Assembly (NCBI GenBank): GCA_030549335.1
Contig: JAUKPH010000017.1
Span: forward strand, 13,043,501-13,107,500
Direction of reading: 5' to 3'
Source of the DNA: Pontederia crassipes
Lineage: Eukaryota > Streptophyta > Magnoliopsida > Commelinales > Pontederiaceae
DNA: 64,000 nucleotides
Position numbers and translations under genes: made by a program. This document shows, piece after piece, positions 36,301-44,316 of this stretch (positions are counted from its first letter, which is position 1; each line of letters starts with the position of its first letter). Below the pieces are notes generated by a model that was not told the origin of the DNA, did no database searches, and was given only the letters and a program-made list of their open reading frames with translations.

Positions 36301-36958
36301 TATTTCAGTGATCAGTAAGGAAGGCCGATCTAGTTGCAGTGACTGCACGCATTACATACCAGACAAATAATACAAGTTTCTAAATAGCTTATTTTAATAT
36401 TGAATATTTACAGAAGAAAGAATTATCAATTTTTACTTCTAAGTCAGTGCACGAGCTACTGTAGAAACTTCTTCGATTTAATCAAAAATTTCTACATATA
36501 ATGTCCAAGATATCTAATATCATACTTCAGTATGATACCACTGAAGTAGTACTGATTAAACAAGCTCGTGTACCTTTACTTTAAATGTAGAAGTAAAATC
36601 TATCTAAAACAGTGAAACAAGAAAATGCTTGTTTTAAAGGTCCACAAAAACAAAACTTTGCTATCCAATGCAGTGTGGGTTCATCGTGTCCAAACAAAAA
36701 TAAAAGAAACGACATCGACAAGAGCCGGCATTCACCTCCCCCCTAAAAATCCGTACCAAACTCACCATGTCAATAAGTGGGCCGGATGATGTCCCGAAGA
36801 GTAATTACTACCACCAAAGTCCTCAGAAATTACTACAAGAAGCCAAGGAAAAAAAAACAGTGGTAGGAGCACAAATCGAAGAAAAATGTCCGAGAGGAGT
36901 TACCGGAACAACGTGAAACCAGCTGAAGGCACAGCGCGAGCACCAACACCGCTCGCAT
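15377..36958 (-). CDS. ALE2: ALE2-like receptor-like serine/threonine kinase, six exons
   Basis: Proposed exons on the minus strand: 36904-36958, 21694-22065, 21379-21618, 20080-20469, 19240-19480, 15377-15827; together 1749 nt, 582 codons plus stop, with every junction phase compatible and GT-AG. The product is a plasma-membrane kinase of the ALE2 family, which in Arabidopsis helps specify leaf epidermis together with ACR4. Residues 1-18 are a signal peptide. The ectodomain has cysteines at 20, 25, 38 and 40 and the ALE2 hallmark [16 protein letters not shown] and [14 protein letters not shown] membrane segment lies near 173-198. The kinase has GKGGFG (273-278), Lys294, HRD (Asp392), DFG (410-412) and APE (436-438), so it looks catalytically competent. 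The tail after the kinase is shorter than in Arabidopsis, as is the N-terminal region. Exons 2-6 are firm; exon 1 and its 14.8-kb intron are inferred. Confidence 0.85.
16500..16622 (+). mobile_element. Possible L1-type LINE 3' end with A-tail
   Basis: In the last intron of the receptor kinase gene, a segment ends CAATTAATACAAGTGGATCT then CCTC and eleven A residues, a form common at 3' ends of plant L1 elements. The words ATTAATACAAGTGGAT recur directly after the A-run. No coding part of a LINE is visible next to it, so this is a truncated tail at most. Confidence 0.3.
16985..17100 (-). mobile_element. Possible tRNA-derived SINE fragment
   Basis: The minus strand reads TAGTTCAGTGGTAATGG, which fits a tRNA A box, and about 30 nt further GAGTTCGGGAGAGG, which partly fits a B box. 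A T-rich word and GAGGAAGGGAAGGAT follow. It lacks the stems of a functional tRNA. SINE is the likeliest explanation, but no target duplication was found. Confidence 0.3.
17164..17337 (+). mobile_element. RTE-family LINE deletion derivative, copy A
   Basis: About 170 bp made of the first 100 nt of the RTE element found at 28948-32128 joined directly to its last 70 nt. It starts near TTTTATAGCCGGTCCC, runs through ATGGATCAACGAATATATTG, and switches at about 17262 to CGGAATGGCGTCGTATG, ending GGCTTTGTTGTTGTTGTTG. The whole coding region is missing. It lies antisense in the last intron of the ALE2-like gene. The 5' end is slightly shorter than in the other copies and no target duplication is clear. 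Confidence 0.8.
20924..21116 (-). mobile_element. RTE-family LINE deletion derivative, copy B
   Basis: About 190 bp on the minus strand: the RTE 5' terminus (AACTCCGCCTATGTTTTATA) to about the first ATG region, then straight to the 3' terminus with the TTG repeat tail. Perfect 14-bp direct repeats ATTAGGCATTGATA flank it at 20910-20923 and 21117-21130, so it inserted as this short form by retrotransposition. It sits in the intron between the transmembrane and first kinase exons of the ALE2-like gene, in the same orientation as the gene. Confidence 0.88.
21131..21378. other. Remainder of ALE2-like intron 3
   Basis: Intron sequence between RTE copy B and the transmembrane exon. An open frame runs through it from the exon but no domain is seen beyond the donor site GTATGATAAAG at 21378. 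Confidence 0.4.
22066..23475. other. Left part of ALE2-like intron 1, no exon recognised
   Basis: AT-rich to 22920, then more even composition to 23475. Open frames on both strands lack any recognisable domain. The part from about 22930 may belong to the LTR-like region that follows. No additional ectodomain exon of the receptor kinase was found. Confidence 0.35.
23476..24040 (+). mobile_element. Possible LTR retrotransposon 5' region with primer-binding site
   Basis: A TATA-like CTATAAAAGGGGGCTGAAGG at about 23477 is followed, after 270 bp, by TTTACAATGGTATTAGTTCG, a decayed form of the methionine tRNA primer-binding site seen after many plant LTRs. Further right a GCACCC...GACCATAGGGAC word occurs twice about 128 bp apart (23842 and 23971), indicating a tandem repeat. 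Neither LTR boundary nor gag was found. Confidence 0.3.
24041..25725. other. ALE2-like intron 1, unidentified repeat-like DNA
   Basis: Between the LTR-like leader and the L1 remnant. The minus strand at 24752-24552 has a 66-codon open frame of unknown family. Its even base composition compared with the AT-rich flanks suggests decayed retrotransposon internal sequence, but no domain could be named. Confidence 0.3.
25726..26045 (+). pseudogene. L1-type LINE remnant (reverse transcriptase zinc-binding region)
   Basis: The plus strand reads a broken form of the zf-RVT domain that ends plant L1 LINE ORF2 proteins: [18 protein letters not shown] in one frame, then, after a shift, [20 protein letters not shown] in another, which matches the family pattern of HLF.hCp.t..vW. 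Both parts are in the expected order but frames differ, so it is non-functional. The rest of the LINE is absent. Confidence 0.55.
26046..27701. other. ALE2-like intron 1, no gene
   Basis: AT-rich intron DNA. At 27371 an oligo-T run followed by GGAGGGTGAAAGGATTG resembles similar words at 20662, 28201 and 26485, which read on the minus strand as A-tailed 3' ends of an unidentified retroposon. Nothing coding is seen. Confidence 0.35.
27711..28116. mobile_element. Hairpin MITE, Mutator-like, 406 bp
   Basis: The two arms of about 185 bp are inverse complements with few mismatches, beginning GGGTTATTTCCTTAAACC on the left, and only about 25 bp separates them. Nine-base flanks TTAAGTATA (27702-27710) and TCAAGTATA (28117-28125) match at eight of nine positions, the duplication length of Mutator-like elements. 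It lies in intron 1 of the ALE2-like gene and would fold into a long stem when transcribed. Confidence 0.75.
28402..28619. repeat. Tandem duplication, two 109-bp units
   Basis: GGTCCAGCATTAGCATTTTC starts at 28402 and again at 28511; the units match throughout with a handful of substitutions and end TATATCAGA. No coding role is apparent; it lies in intron 1 of the ALE2-like gene. Confidence 0.9.
28948..32128 (-). mobile_element. Full-length RTE-clade LINE retrotransposon
   Basis: A 3.18-kb non-LTR element on the minus strand. It has one long ORF (29118-32039), a 5' leader starting GTAACTCCGCCTATATTTTA and a 3' end of TTG repeats instead of poly-A, a hallmark of plant RTE LINEs. Perfect 13-bp target duplications TTGGCAACAAACA lie at 28935-28947 and 32129-32141; the first merges with the ACA/TTG tail, so the exact end may shift by a few bases. 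The intact ORF and duplications point to fairly recent insertion. It lies in intron 1 of the ALE2-like gene, in gene orientation. Confidence 0.92.
29118..32039 (-). CDS. RTE LINE polyprotein: endonuclease and reverse transcriptase
   Basis: The single ORF encodes 973 residues; upstream codons stay open but without an ATG. An AP-type endonuclease occupies about residues 70-310, with [28 protein letters not shown] and the closing TQHRLLVLD. The reverse transcriptase follows at about 510-800 with [65 protein letters not shown] and the catalytic FADD. A C-terminal region with [18 protein letters not shown] and [11 protein letters not shown] completes the usual RTE layout. There is no internal stop. 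Two conserved glycines appear to be glutamate (QFEFMPGR and KYLESIV, usually QFGFMPGR and KYLGSIV), both explained by G-to-A changes, so full activity is uncertain. Such ORFs are often mislabelled as craniofacial development protein 2-like. Confidence 0.92.
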   Translation of the reverse strand: MSNLMNMDQRIYCVNARSLPVSNALYSSGTVIREQEPLHPRLNAVLNKQGLPHSNGRRRLKKLVHETKVRLGSWNIGTLNGKRLEVAQVMDQRKISILCLQETRWVGEGSKEIRLNGSKLWYTGKVNGRNGVGIIADAEWRKNVVEVKRIEDRIISVKVIVGKETMKIISAYAPQVGAESHLKEKFWTDMEGLIESIPTTEKVYIGGDLNGHVGKEAGPHARVHGGFGFGELNEEGQTIIDFSLAYDLKIINTCFRKREEHLITYKSGTYRSQIDFFLIRNTDKRRCTNCKVIPGHGVTTQHRLLVLDMQIKCIKPKSRTVFDRKIKWWQLKGEKRETFRSKLLEESVWELEGDASIMWKNVAKKVEMVAKAILGESKGFGPRDKETWWWNEEVQEKVRNKKNCFKAIHLDNSSDNWKKYRLAKREAKKAVSDARAKAYEGFYKELGTKAGEQRIYKIARNKEKESRDLDQVRCIKNEVGKVLVTEGDIKNRWEEYFYKLFNDGCEGSRCDLEDLTVSECELNRSFYRRIRISEVSEALKKMENGKAVGPDGIPIEVWKCLGEKGVLWLCKLFNEILRSKKMPDDWRLSTLVPIYKNKGDIQNCANYRGIKLMSHTMKLWEKVIEHRLRMETSISERQFEFMPGRSTTEAIYLLRGMMEKYRSRRRDLHMAFIDLEKAYDRVPRDVLWKALQKKRVNVAYIKVIQDMYDGALTRVRTPGGETNEFPIGIGLHQGSALSPYLFNLVIDAITESITEEVPKCMLFADDIVLLADSREEINTKLEIWRNTLESKGFRLTRNKTEYMHSNFTNKQLRDDLKVRLGEDIIPQVTKFKYLESIVRQDGEIDDDVNHRIQAGWCKWRKATGVLCDRKVPNKVKGKFYRTAIRPAVLYGSECWAMKGQHERKVGVAEMKMLRWMCGHTRLDKIRNDHIRERVGVAPISEKMVENRLRWFGHVQRRPLDASKKSRSNNLESD
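32142..35999. other. ALE2-like intron 1, no exon recognised
   Basis: AT-rich intron sequence without recognisable domains. A stretch at about 34930-35050 read on the minus strand looks faintly tRNA-like but fails at the B box. No additional receptor exon with proline- or histidine-rich coding was found. Confidence 0.35.
36007..36285 (-). mobile_element. RTE-family LINE deletion derivative, copy C
   Basis: About 280 bp on the minus strand. It keeps the RTE 5' end and the first 170 nt or so of the ORF region, to GAATGCAGTGTTAAA, then joins the 3' terminus at GAGCGGAATGGCGTCG and ends in a short TTG tail. A further 17-bp piece is missing near the 5' end (around TTATGCTTAACACAACC). A 7-bp repeat TTCAATA at 36000-36006 and 36286-36292 flanks it. 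The deletion point differs from copies A and B. It lies in intron 1 of the ALE2-like gene. Confidence 0.85.
36904..36958 (-). other. Proposed first coding exon (signal peptide) of the ALE2-like gene
   Basis: The minus strand reads [18 protein letters not shown] followed by a donor GTAACT at 36903. The length and hydrophobic core fit a signal peptide, and the split codon (phase 1) joins to the exon at 22065 to give Asp just before the first ectodomain cysteine. The same frame is open upstream to an ATG at 37069, which would add 37 residues before the hydrophobic core; the inner ATG is preferred because it places the core at the N-terminus. The GC-rich leader (36960-37180) supports a gene start here. 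Direct joining across 14.8 kb is inferred. Confidence 0.55.
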
Positions 36959-37184
36959 CTTCACCGGGCTCCGGCGCAAGCCATCGCCACAAGAAATTAC
37001 AGCGATCGAGGCCCGTCCTCGCCGAAGGGTCCGAGCAACCGTCGGGTCCGACCTCGCCTCCGGCCACATTTCCGACTCCGGAGGCGGGGGAGGTGGCCGG
37101 CGACGAAAACCCTAGCCGGAAACACCGGTGAATCCGTTTCCTTCCCAGTTCCCACTCAACCTCCCGAGCTCGCTCGAATGACAC

Positions 37185-37890
37185 AAGAAAACGATCGAAA
37201 AAAAAAATAAACGCAAATGTTTACGGGGAAGGCGGTATTTATCTCAATCGCAATAAATGCTAATCCTCTTGGTCTAATTGCCTTAATCAAGAATTACGCG
37301 GGAGGTTAAGTTTAAATCGCCGGAGGGGAATGGAGGGGCGCGTTTCCCGTCACCATCCGTTGCAAAAATGACCTTCCCGACAGCGATTCCGGAGGCGTTT
37401 CCCGATCCCAAGCAGGTCGAGTTGGAAACGTTTCGGTTGGCAAATAAATTATTGCGACAATGCATTTGTGCAGTTGTCAGCAGCTAGCGATCACAAATGC
37501 AACTGCCAAATGCAAATAAGGTAAAGAAGAAAGAACAACTATTTTTATCATTCAAATCAACTCTGAACTTTGAAATCTCTGTTATTTCATCTTTCTATAA
37601 TTATTTTCATGATTGTGACAGTGTCCTTCATATAAATATTATCCATTTTTTTAGATTTCTTTTAGCCTCCTATTAATAAACTCGTAATTAATGTGCATCA
37701 TTGTATGTCCTCTAATTACACAAAGGAAATGTGCCATCAATAAGAGTATGAGTGAGATCCATCTCACCATCTAATTTTATCTTTTCGCTTCCTCATGGGA
37801 ACAACCTCGAGTAGTCATCCATTCGATTGAATTGGTAAAAAAACTCATCTGGTCTTGTCTTCCTCGGTATTTGTATTATGTCTAATGTGC
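37185..37890. other. Upstream region of the ALE2-like gene
   Basis: A GC-rich stretch (37290-37460) followed by AT-rich DNA up to the CACTA element. It presumably holds the receptor kinase promoter; no single element could be supported. Confidence 0.3.
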
Positions 37891-37893
37891 TTA

Positions 37894-38946
37894 CACTACA
37901 AGAATTTCATGCATTATTCGATGACCTTTTTCCGATCGATTTTATAACAAATAGCACTATTCTTTATAAATATCGACAAGTCATTTACCGAGAGTCATAA
38001 CCTTTGATATTTCCGACAGATTTATATCCGTCGATAATACCGACGATCGGGATCATTGACATTTATATTTATAATAATATATTTACAACATTATATAATA
38101 AAATATTGGTGTAAGTTAATGACGATCTCGGTTGTCGGTATTTCCAACGGATTTTATTACGTCAATATACCAACAATCGAGATCATCGGTATTTACATTT
38201 ATAAGAAAATATATTGTAACACCATATAATAAAATATTGGTGTAAGCAGTATTTTTTACGCATAAATTCTGAAGGAGAACCGTCGAAAATTTTAAATCTC
38301 CAGCCTAACTTTCCCGCCTCTCTCTCTCGCTATATCTTTCCACTCGTAATTCCACTCTCTTTACTTCTCTCTCCATCTCTTTTCCCGCCTACGTTCCCCT
38401 CTTACTCTCTCTCTCTCTTCCTCTCTCACTCTTCGTCTCCCTCTCTTTCTCTCTCTCACTTGGCTCCAATGATTCCATGGCTCTAGCAACTTCGGTTCCA
38501 GCCTCCCTCTCCCTCTCTCTCGACTTCGGCTACCCGGCAACCGGATCTAGTGCAAGTGGCCGAATCGGATGCGGACACAGGTTGGATGCGGACACAGGCG
38601 ACTGATCAAATGATCCACTTCGGATGGCTGCAAAGGCCGTTCTTGGCCACCTGTGGCCCAATTTGGCTACGGATGGCCTTATTTTTTTATATTTTATCAA
38701 AAGTTTCCAACGATTGAGTAATCATCGTTTGTGACCATCAGAAGTTCCGACGGATATGTAACTATCGAAAGTTTCGATGGATAGTTATCTATTGGAACTT
38801 CCGATGGATCTAAGAAGCCCATCGGAAAGATTTTGCAATGAACAATTTTGGAGCTATTTCTTTTCGTCAGAAAATTAATTTTTCGACGAATTTTTAAGAA
38901 TTTGTGACAAATACGATCATCCAAAATTCAATTTTCTCATGTAGTG
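37894..38946. mobile_element. Non-autonomous CACTA (EnSpm) element, 1053 bp
   Basis: Left end CACTACAAGAATTTCATG, right end TTTTCTCATGTAGTG, flanked by identical 3-bp duplications TTA (37891-37893, 38947-38949), exactly as CACTA elements produce. Both sub-terminal regions carry short repeats around TTCCGACGGAT-like words in both orientations. On the left a unit of about 125 bp containing AATAAAATATTGGTGTAAG occurs twice (about 38012-38250). The middle has CT-rich DNA (38310-38520) and a short duplication (CGGATGCGGACACAGG). No transposase is encoded. Confidence 0.85.
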
Positions 38947-39055
38947 TTAGCTAATCATCTTTTAAGTTTTACCTCTTAAATGTTGTTTGTTAATATGTGA
39001 TATTATGCATGGATATGCATCCTTTTTTTAATCTGCTACACATCATAGAGATTGA

Positions 39056-39519
39056 GGGGTCGTTTGATCAAAGAATAACTTTTGGAGAATAATAAATTTA
39101 ATCCAAAGAATATAATATTCTTATCATATTCTTATTCTTCCCGGTGTTTGGTGCCCAAAGGAATAACTTTTAAATATATTATATTTTATAATTAAATTTT
39201 TTTATTATAAATAGTTGACATTTATTATTATTATAAAAATAATAATATATGGTTAAATTATATATAAAAAAGAAATGATAAAAGATGAAAACAGTGAGAA
39301 TACATTTATTCCATCATTTTGAAGGAATACAAATATTGTAGTTTCATGAAATATAATGATGGTATCACGATTTTCAAAATGGTTACACTAAAAATGAACG
39401 TTAATTGATTTAATCTTATTCCGCTACCTGTTTGGCGATATTATGCAACCAAACGATTTAATCTTATTTCACTAGAATAAATACTTATTCACTGCCTTAT
39501 TATGCAACCAAACGTAGCT
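39056..39519. mobile_element. MITE-like element, about 464 bp
   Basis: The left end GGGGTCGTTTGATCAAAG and the right end CAACCAAACGTAGCT are imperfect inverse complements, with a second CAACCAAACG word just inside the right end. Such CGTTTGG ends are common in plant hAT and Harbinger MITEs. A 3-bp TGA flanks both sides but is too short to decide the class. Confidence 0.45.
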
Positions 39520-40140
39520 TGAACATGCCTATGGTTCTTTCTTCGTTTTCTACTAATATTAGGTTAACTGAGCATTAAGTGTAAAATTTGCTTTCCATTT
39601 TTCTTTGCAATAAATTCCCATCACCACAGTCAACACAAAGGCACAAAGATCAGGTTTGCATATAACAAAATTCAAGTTCTTATGAAGGCATCAAATGTTG
39701 TATCTAAGGCACCAAGAGAGAAGAGCGGTAAATTGATGCATTAAAACCAATTCTGAAATATAGAATCAAAATTGGAAACTCAAAATAAACAAGCAGAGGA
39801 ACTTCAGAGATCTACTAATCTTTTTACACTTTTACGACATGGTTGTCATGTTTGAGTTTCTACATAGATTCATTTTGGGGGTGGTAGAATCGTATCATAA
39901 AATCCATTCGTAAATATGTAGAGTTTAAACACGACACACATTAAACTAATAAATTCAATAACCATATTAAATATGCAAATATATAATTATTATAAATATA
40001 AAATATAACTCACAAATAAAAAATCTCACAAATTAAACATTAATCATGGTATTTAACAATTAAAGCATTCAACCATGCATAACCCATCTCATCATTGCCA
40101 ATTAAAAATTATATTCAATTGACATCCCAAAAATTATATG

Positions 40141-40186
<46 letters not shown>

Positions 40187-40776
40187 ATATTATAAATATC
40201 ATAATGTTGTCATGAATAAATCATTTTTTGATAAAATATTAAATATTGCATTACTCTAATATATAATTTTGTCATATTATTTATTTTTTCAATGTTTTAG
40301 TCCAAAAAAATTAAATAACAAAGAAAGTAAATCTATTGAAAATTTAACATCAATATGACTATTCACATTTTGCACTAAAGCTATATCATTATAATATTTA
40401 TTTTGAATTAATTAAATATGTCATCATTTTCATATTTATATTTTCCTTAAATCGGGATTATGAAAAATCAATTGAAAAGGACAAAAAAAAAAGAAGTAAA
40501 AAAGAATGAGAAATATAAAAAATAAAAAAGTATATGACAGGTTTTGAGAACCCACGACCTATCAAATTGCTTTCATCATGTCAGCCACGACAACACAGAG
40601 AAGTTGTCTTATAGTCGACGAGTTCAGTACTTACATGCACGAGTTTAACGATTCTAACGATTTAAATCGCAATTCGAAACAATTTCAGTCCAAATTCTGA
40701 TTTTAGCACGAGTTGATTCGACCTAAACTCATCCGAGTTTAAGTATCAAGATCGCTTGTTTGACAACTTTGTTTCA
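39520..40776. other. AT-rich intergenic DNA with an AT microsatellite
   Basis: Holds an (AT)n run at 40144-40174 followed by GT repeats. The right 230 bp are less AT-rich. No gene or paired terminal repeats recognised. Confidence 0.4.
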
Positions 40777-41229
40777 TGTTACGGAATATTCTCGATATCA
40801 ACTTATTATTGATATCGATGTCTGAAAAAAATCGATAAACAGATGAAGGAAGAATAACAAGAAACCACACACAGAGAAAGACACACAAATTTTACATGAT
40901 TCGGAGATTATCTCCTAGGTCCATGGCCGTCACAAAGTTTCACTCTATTCAGATGTCAATTGATCACCATACAAACATTACCCAGATTCTCACTATATAT
41001 AGTGCATAACCGCTACTAGATATGTGTCTTGGGTAACAACACAGGATAACTGCATATCTTATTCTGATTCTTCATAACTCCATATCTAACAAATAAGGTA
41101 GTTATGATAATCACTCAATCTCCCCATATTATGATTACAAGAAAGTTACAATCTCTCAAATTCTTCTTATCATATCTAATAATAAATTAGTTAGACCCAA
41201 AATCAGACTCCACATAACTAACTCCAACA
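40777..41229 (-). repeat. 3' LTR of the Copia element
   Basis: Matches 43882-44316 over its whole length with scattered substitutions and small gaps, including the shared CACTATATATAGTGCATAAC, which contains the TATA box. Confidence 0.88.
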
Positions 41230-41249
41230 ATCTTCCACTTGGAGACTGA
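41230..41249 (-). other. Polypurine tract of the Copia element
   Basis: On the minus strand the sequence CAGTCTCCAAGTGGAAGAT directly precedes the TG of the 3' LTR, the position and composition of a plus-strand primer. Confidence 0.6.
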
Positions 41250-41767
41250 TTCTTTTGAAATTGAGCCATGTGCCCAAACTCTGGACGACTTCTTTCTGCA
41301 ACTAACTTTGGAGGGAATCCGAGGTTACACCGAACCTCAATTTTATGTGATCGCCACTTGACTCTTCCTTGATTTTGTACAATCACTTCTTGTGCAATGC
41401 ATTTTTACCTTTATGTCATTTTATCAGCACCCAAGTTTTATCCTTGTACAATGAATTCATTTCATTCTTCCTTGCTAACTCTCACTTGACCGAATCATCA
41501 ACTGTCAAGAATTTTTTGAAACACTTTGATTTAACAACATCAGTTAGAAACATAAAATTTTGAGAAGAAAAGTACCTCATCGGTGGTCTTATCTCTCGAG
41601 TAGATCTCCTGATAGGAGTTGGAGTACTCAGTCCAGTTTGTATCACCTAAAGCTCCTGCTGAACAATCTTCTGAGACCCAACCACATCTTCAACTGAAAT
41701 ACTCTCAAGTTCCACTTGAGCTTTGCCTTTTTCTCCTGTATTATCTGATTCTGCAACACACTTATCT

Positions 41768-43035
41768 TTACATCTTTTCATGGAACACCATATTTCTTTC
41801 TCGAATAATTTTTCTATTTTCATTATCCCAGAAACGATATCCAAACTCATCTGAACCATAACCAATAAAGAATCTCCGAGACTTAGCATCTAGTTTATCT
41901 CTACATGCAGAATCAATATGCACATATGATGGGCAACCGAAAATTCTCAAATGAGAAAGATCTACCTTATTACCACTTCAAACTTCCTCTGGTAATTTGT
42001 TCTCCAATGGTACAGATGGCCCGCGGTTGATCAGGTATGCCGCTGTGTTCACTGCATCTGTCCAAAATGACTTTGGTAGATCTGCATAGATCCTCATGCT
42101 CCTGGCACGCTCATTCAGCGTCATATTCATCTGTTCAACAATTCCATTTTGCTGTGACGTCCTCGGAACTGTCATCTCCATCCTGATGCCATATTCATCG
42201 TAGAATTTCTTGAACTCATGGTTCACATTCTCACGGTCATTGTCAGATCGTAAACACCTGATCTTGACGCCAATTTCATTCTCTACCTGCGCCTTTCATT
42301 TCTTGAAAGTAGATAACACATCAGATTTATTTTCAAAAAATAAACTCATACATTTCTGAAATAATCATCGATGAATGTCACATAATATAGTGACCTGCCG
42401 AGGGAAGGAACTGAAGATGGCCCCCATACATCCGTGTGCACAAGCTCCAACTTGCTACTCTTCGGCATCTTTGGCACTTTGCCGTAGGTGACTTTCCTCT
42501 GCTTTCTCAGCACACAGTCTTCACAAAGTCCACCATCGACTGACTTCAGATCTGATCGTCGATCCATCTTGTGCAGAACATTCATCCCCTTTTCACTCAT
42601 ATGTCCAAGTCTACAATGCCAGACTTTAGACATATCATTCGAATCAGTCGCTGCAACAATCTTCGTGTTCAACGACCTGTACAAAATACCCAGCTTGCTA
42701 CCCCGTGCGATCACCATGGCTCCTTTGGTGATCTTTCAAGTGTTACCTACAAATACCGTAGTGTAACCCTCTGAGTCAAGCTGTCCAATCGAGATTAGAT
42801 TTCTCTTCAACCCTGATATATGTCGAACATCTTTCAGCTTCCAGGTTGTCCCATTATCAGTGACAATCTTCACATTCCCTTTCCCCACAACGTCCAAGGC
42901 TTTATCATCTGTCAGATAAACCTTGCCGAAATTACCGGTAGTGTAATCTTCCATACACTCCCTTTGTGATGTGGAATGGTATGAAGCTCCAGAATATAAA
43001 ATCCAAAATTCAAGATTCTGTCGCACTGTCAACAC
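41768..43035 (-). pseudogene. Copia pol remnant: protease, integrase
   Basis: In order on the minus strand: protease region (43035-42736) with WILYSGASYH, in which the catalytic Asp of DSGA is Tyr; GAG-pre-integrase and integrase start (42717-42346) with WHCRLGHMSEKGM, CEDCVLRKQRK, HTDVWGP and YVTFIDDY; integrase core (42226-41978) with PRTSQQNGIVEQMN and FWTDAVNTAAYLINR; and its C-terminal part (41950-41768) with FGCPSYVHI and SRRFFIGYGSDEFGYRFW. The pieces lie in different frames or are separated by stops, so no polyprotein can be made. Reverse transcriptase is absent. Confidence 0.88.
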
Positions 43036-43039
43036 TCAG

Positions 43040-43860
43040 AACCAATGATTTTCTTCTGTAGCAGCATTTGCCGACTCCTCATTGGTTTTTTTCTTAGGTG
43101 CTCTGCAATTCTTCTTCATATGACATTTCTTCCTACAATTTCAGCATGCGAATTCATCAGATCTCGATTGACTTTGTCGCCTTGCATTTGATCTTCCTTC
43201 ATTTTGTCCTCGCTGATGCGTTCTTCTCCTTCCCTCTGCACTCAACGTCGAGCTTGAGGCTTCTCTGATTCTCTTCTGCGAACGTCTTCGTTCAGAATCA
43301 GATCTTGAATATCATCGAGCTTCAACTTTATTGAACTGGAAGAACTGCTGACCGCCGTCACAGTTGCACCTCAACTTTCTAGCAAAGAAGACAACAAGAT
43401 CAAAGCCCTCACTTCATCATCAAAAGTGATACTCAACGAATTTAACTGTGTAATGATAATATTAAATTTGTTGATGTGATCCACGACCGAAGCTCCCTCA
43501 GACATCTTCAGGTTGAATAATTTTCTCATCAAATATACATTATTTGATGTAGACGGCTTCTCTACATGTTTGATAATGCCTTCATCAAACTCGTCGTGGT
43601 CTTCTCGTTCATGATGTTAAAAGCTACGTTCCGCACCAACGCCAGCCTGATAACATCAAGCGTCTATCGGTCGAGGAGCACCCAGTCCGTGTCGCTCATC
43701 ATCTCTAGCTTTTCTCCAAAAAGAGATCCGTGCAATTTTTTTGATACAGATAGTCTTCGATCTGCATCTTCTAGAAGCTAAAGTCTCTACCATCAAACTT
43801 TTCGATCTTCACCTTCCCGTCGTCTATCGCCATCGCTCTCACTGCTCACGAACTCCTTCA
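43040..43860 (-). pseudogene. Copia gag remnant with broken zinc knuckle
   Basis: The minus strand encodes parts of a Copia gag, including a CCHC-like knuckle near 43150-43100 in which the codon after the first Cys is a stop, and a segment around 43500 corresponding to the region before it. Several frameshifts are present. It is bounded by the primer-binding site at 43866. Confidence 0.5.
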
Positions 43861-43865
43861 CCGAA

Positions 43866-43879
43866 GAGCTCTGATATCA
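43866..43879 (-). other. Primer-binding site of the Copia element
   Basis: TGATATCAGAGCTC on the minus strand, two bases after the 5' LTR, matches the usual plant Copia site TGGTATCAGAGC complementary to initiator methionine tRNA. Confidence 0.75.
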
Positions 43880-43881
43880 GT

Positions 43882-44316
43882 TGTTGCGGAATATCCTCGA
43901 TATCAACTTACTATTGATATCGATGTCTGGGAAAAATCGATAAACAGATGGAGGAAGAATAACAAAAAATCACACACAGAGAAAGACACACAGATTTTAC
44001 ATGATTCGAAGATTATCTCCTACGTCCACGGCCGCCACAGAGTTTCACTCTATTCAGATGTCAATTGATCATCATACAAACATTACCCAGATCTCCACTA
44101 TATATAGTGCATAACCGCTACCAGATATGTGCATTGAGTAACAACGTAGAATAACTGTATATCTTATAATTCCATATCTAACAAATAAAGTAATTATGGT
44201 AACCACTCAATCTCTCCGGATTATGATTACAAGAAAATTATAATATCTTAGGTTCTTCCTACCATATCTAACAACAAATTAATTAGGCTCCACCTAACTA
44301 ACTACAATATTTCACA
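43882..44316 (-). repeat. 5' LTR of the Copia element
   Basis: Partner of 40777-41229. Begins TGTGAAATATTG and ends CGCAACA on the minus strand, next to the primer-binding site. Confidence 0.88.

Larger units (their letters stand above)
40777..44316 (-). mobile_element. Copia retrotransposon with both LTRs, internally deleted
   Basis: Two direct repeats of 453 bp (40777-41229) and 435 bp (43882-44316) bound 2.65 kb of internal DNA. On the minus strand the LTRs run TGTTGGAGTTAG...GTAACA (3') and TGTGAAATATTG...CGCAACA (5'). A primer-binding site TGATATCAGAGCTC follows the 5' LTR and a purine tract precedes the 3' LTR. Gag, protease and integrase remnants are present in Copia order, but reverse transcriptase and RNase H are missing, explaining the short length. 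Differences between the LTRs and many lesions indicate an old copy. No matching 5-bp target duplication was found. Confidence 0.88.

Noticed and set aside
36886..37131. Plus-strand open frame of 81 codons opposite the receptor kinase first exon
   Set aside because: GC-rich leader sequence antisense to the proposed exon; no domain, and the minus-strand reading explains the signal peptide.
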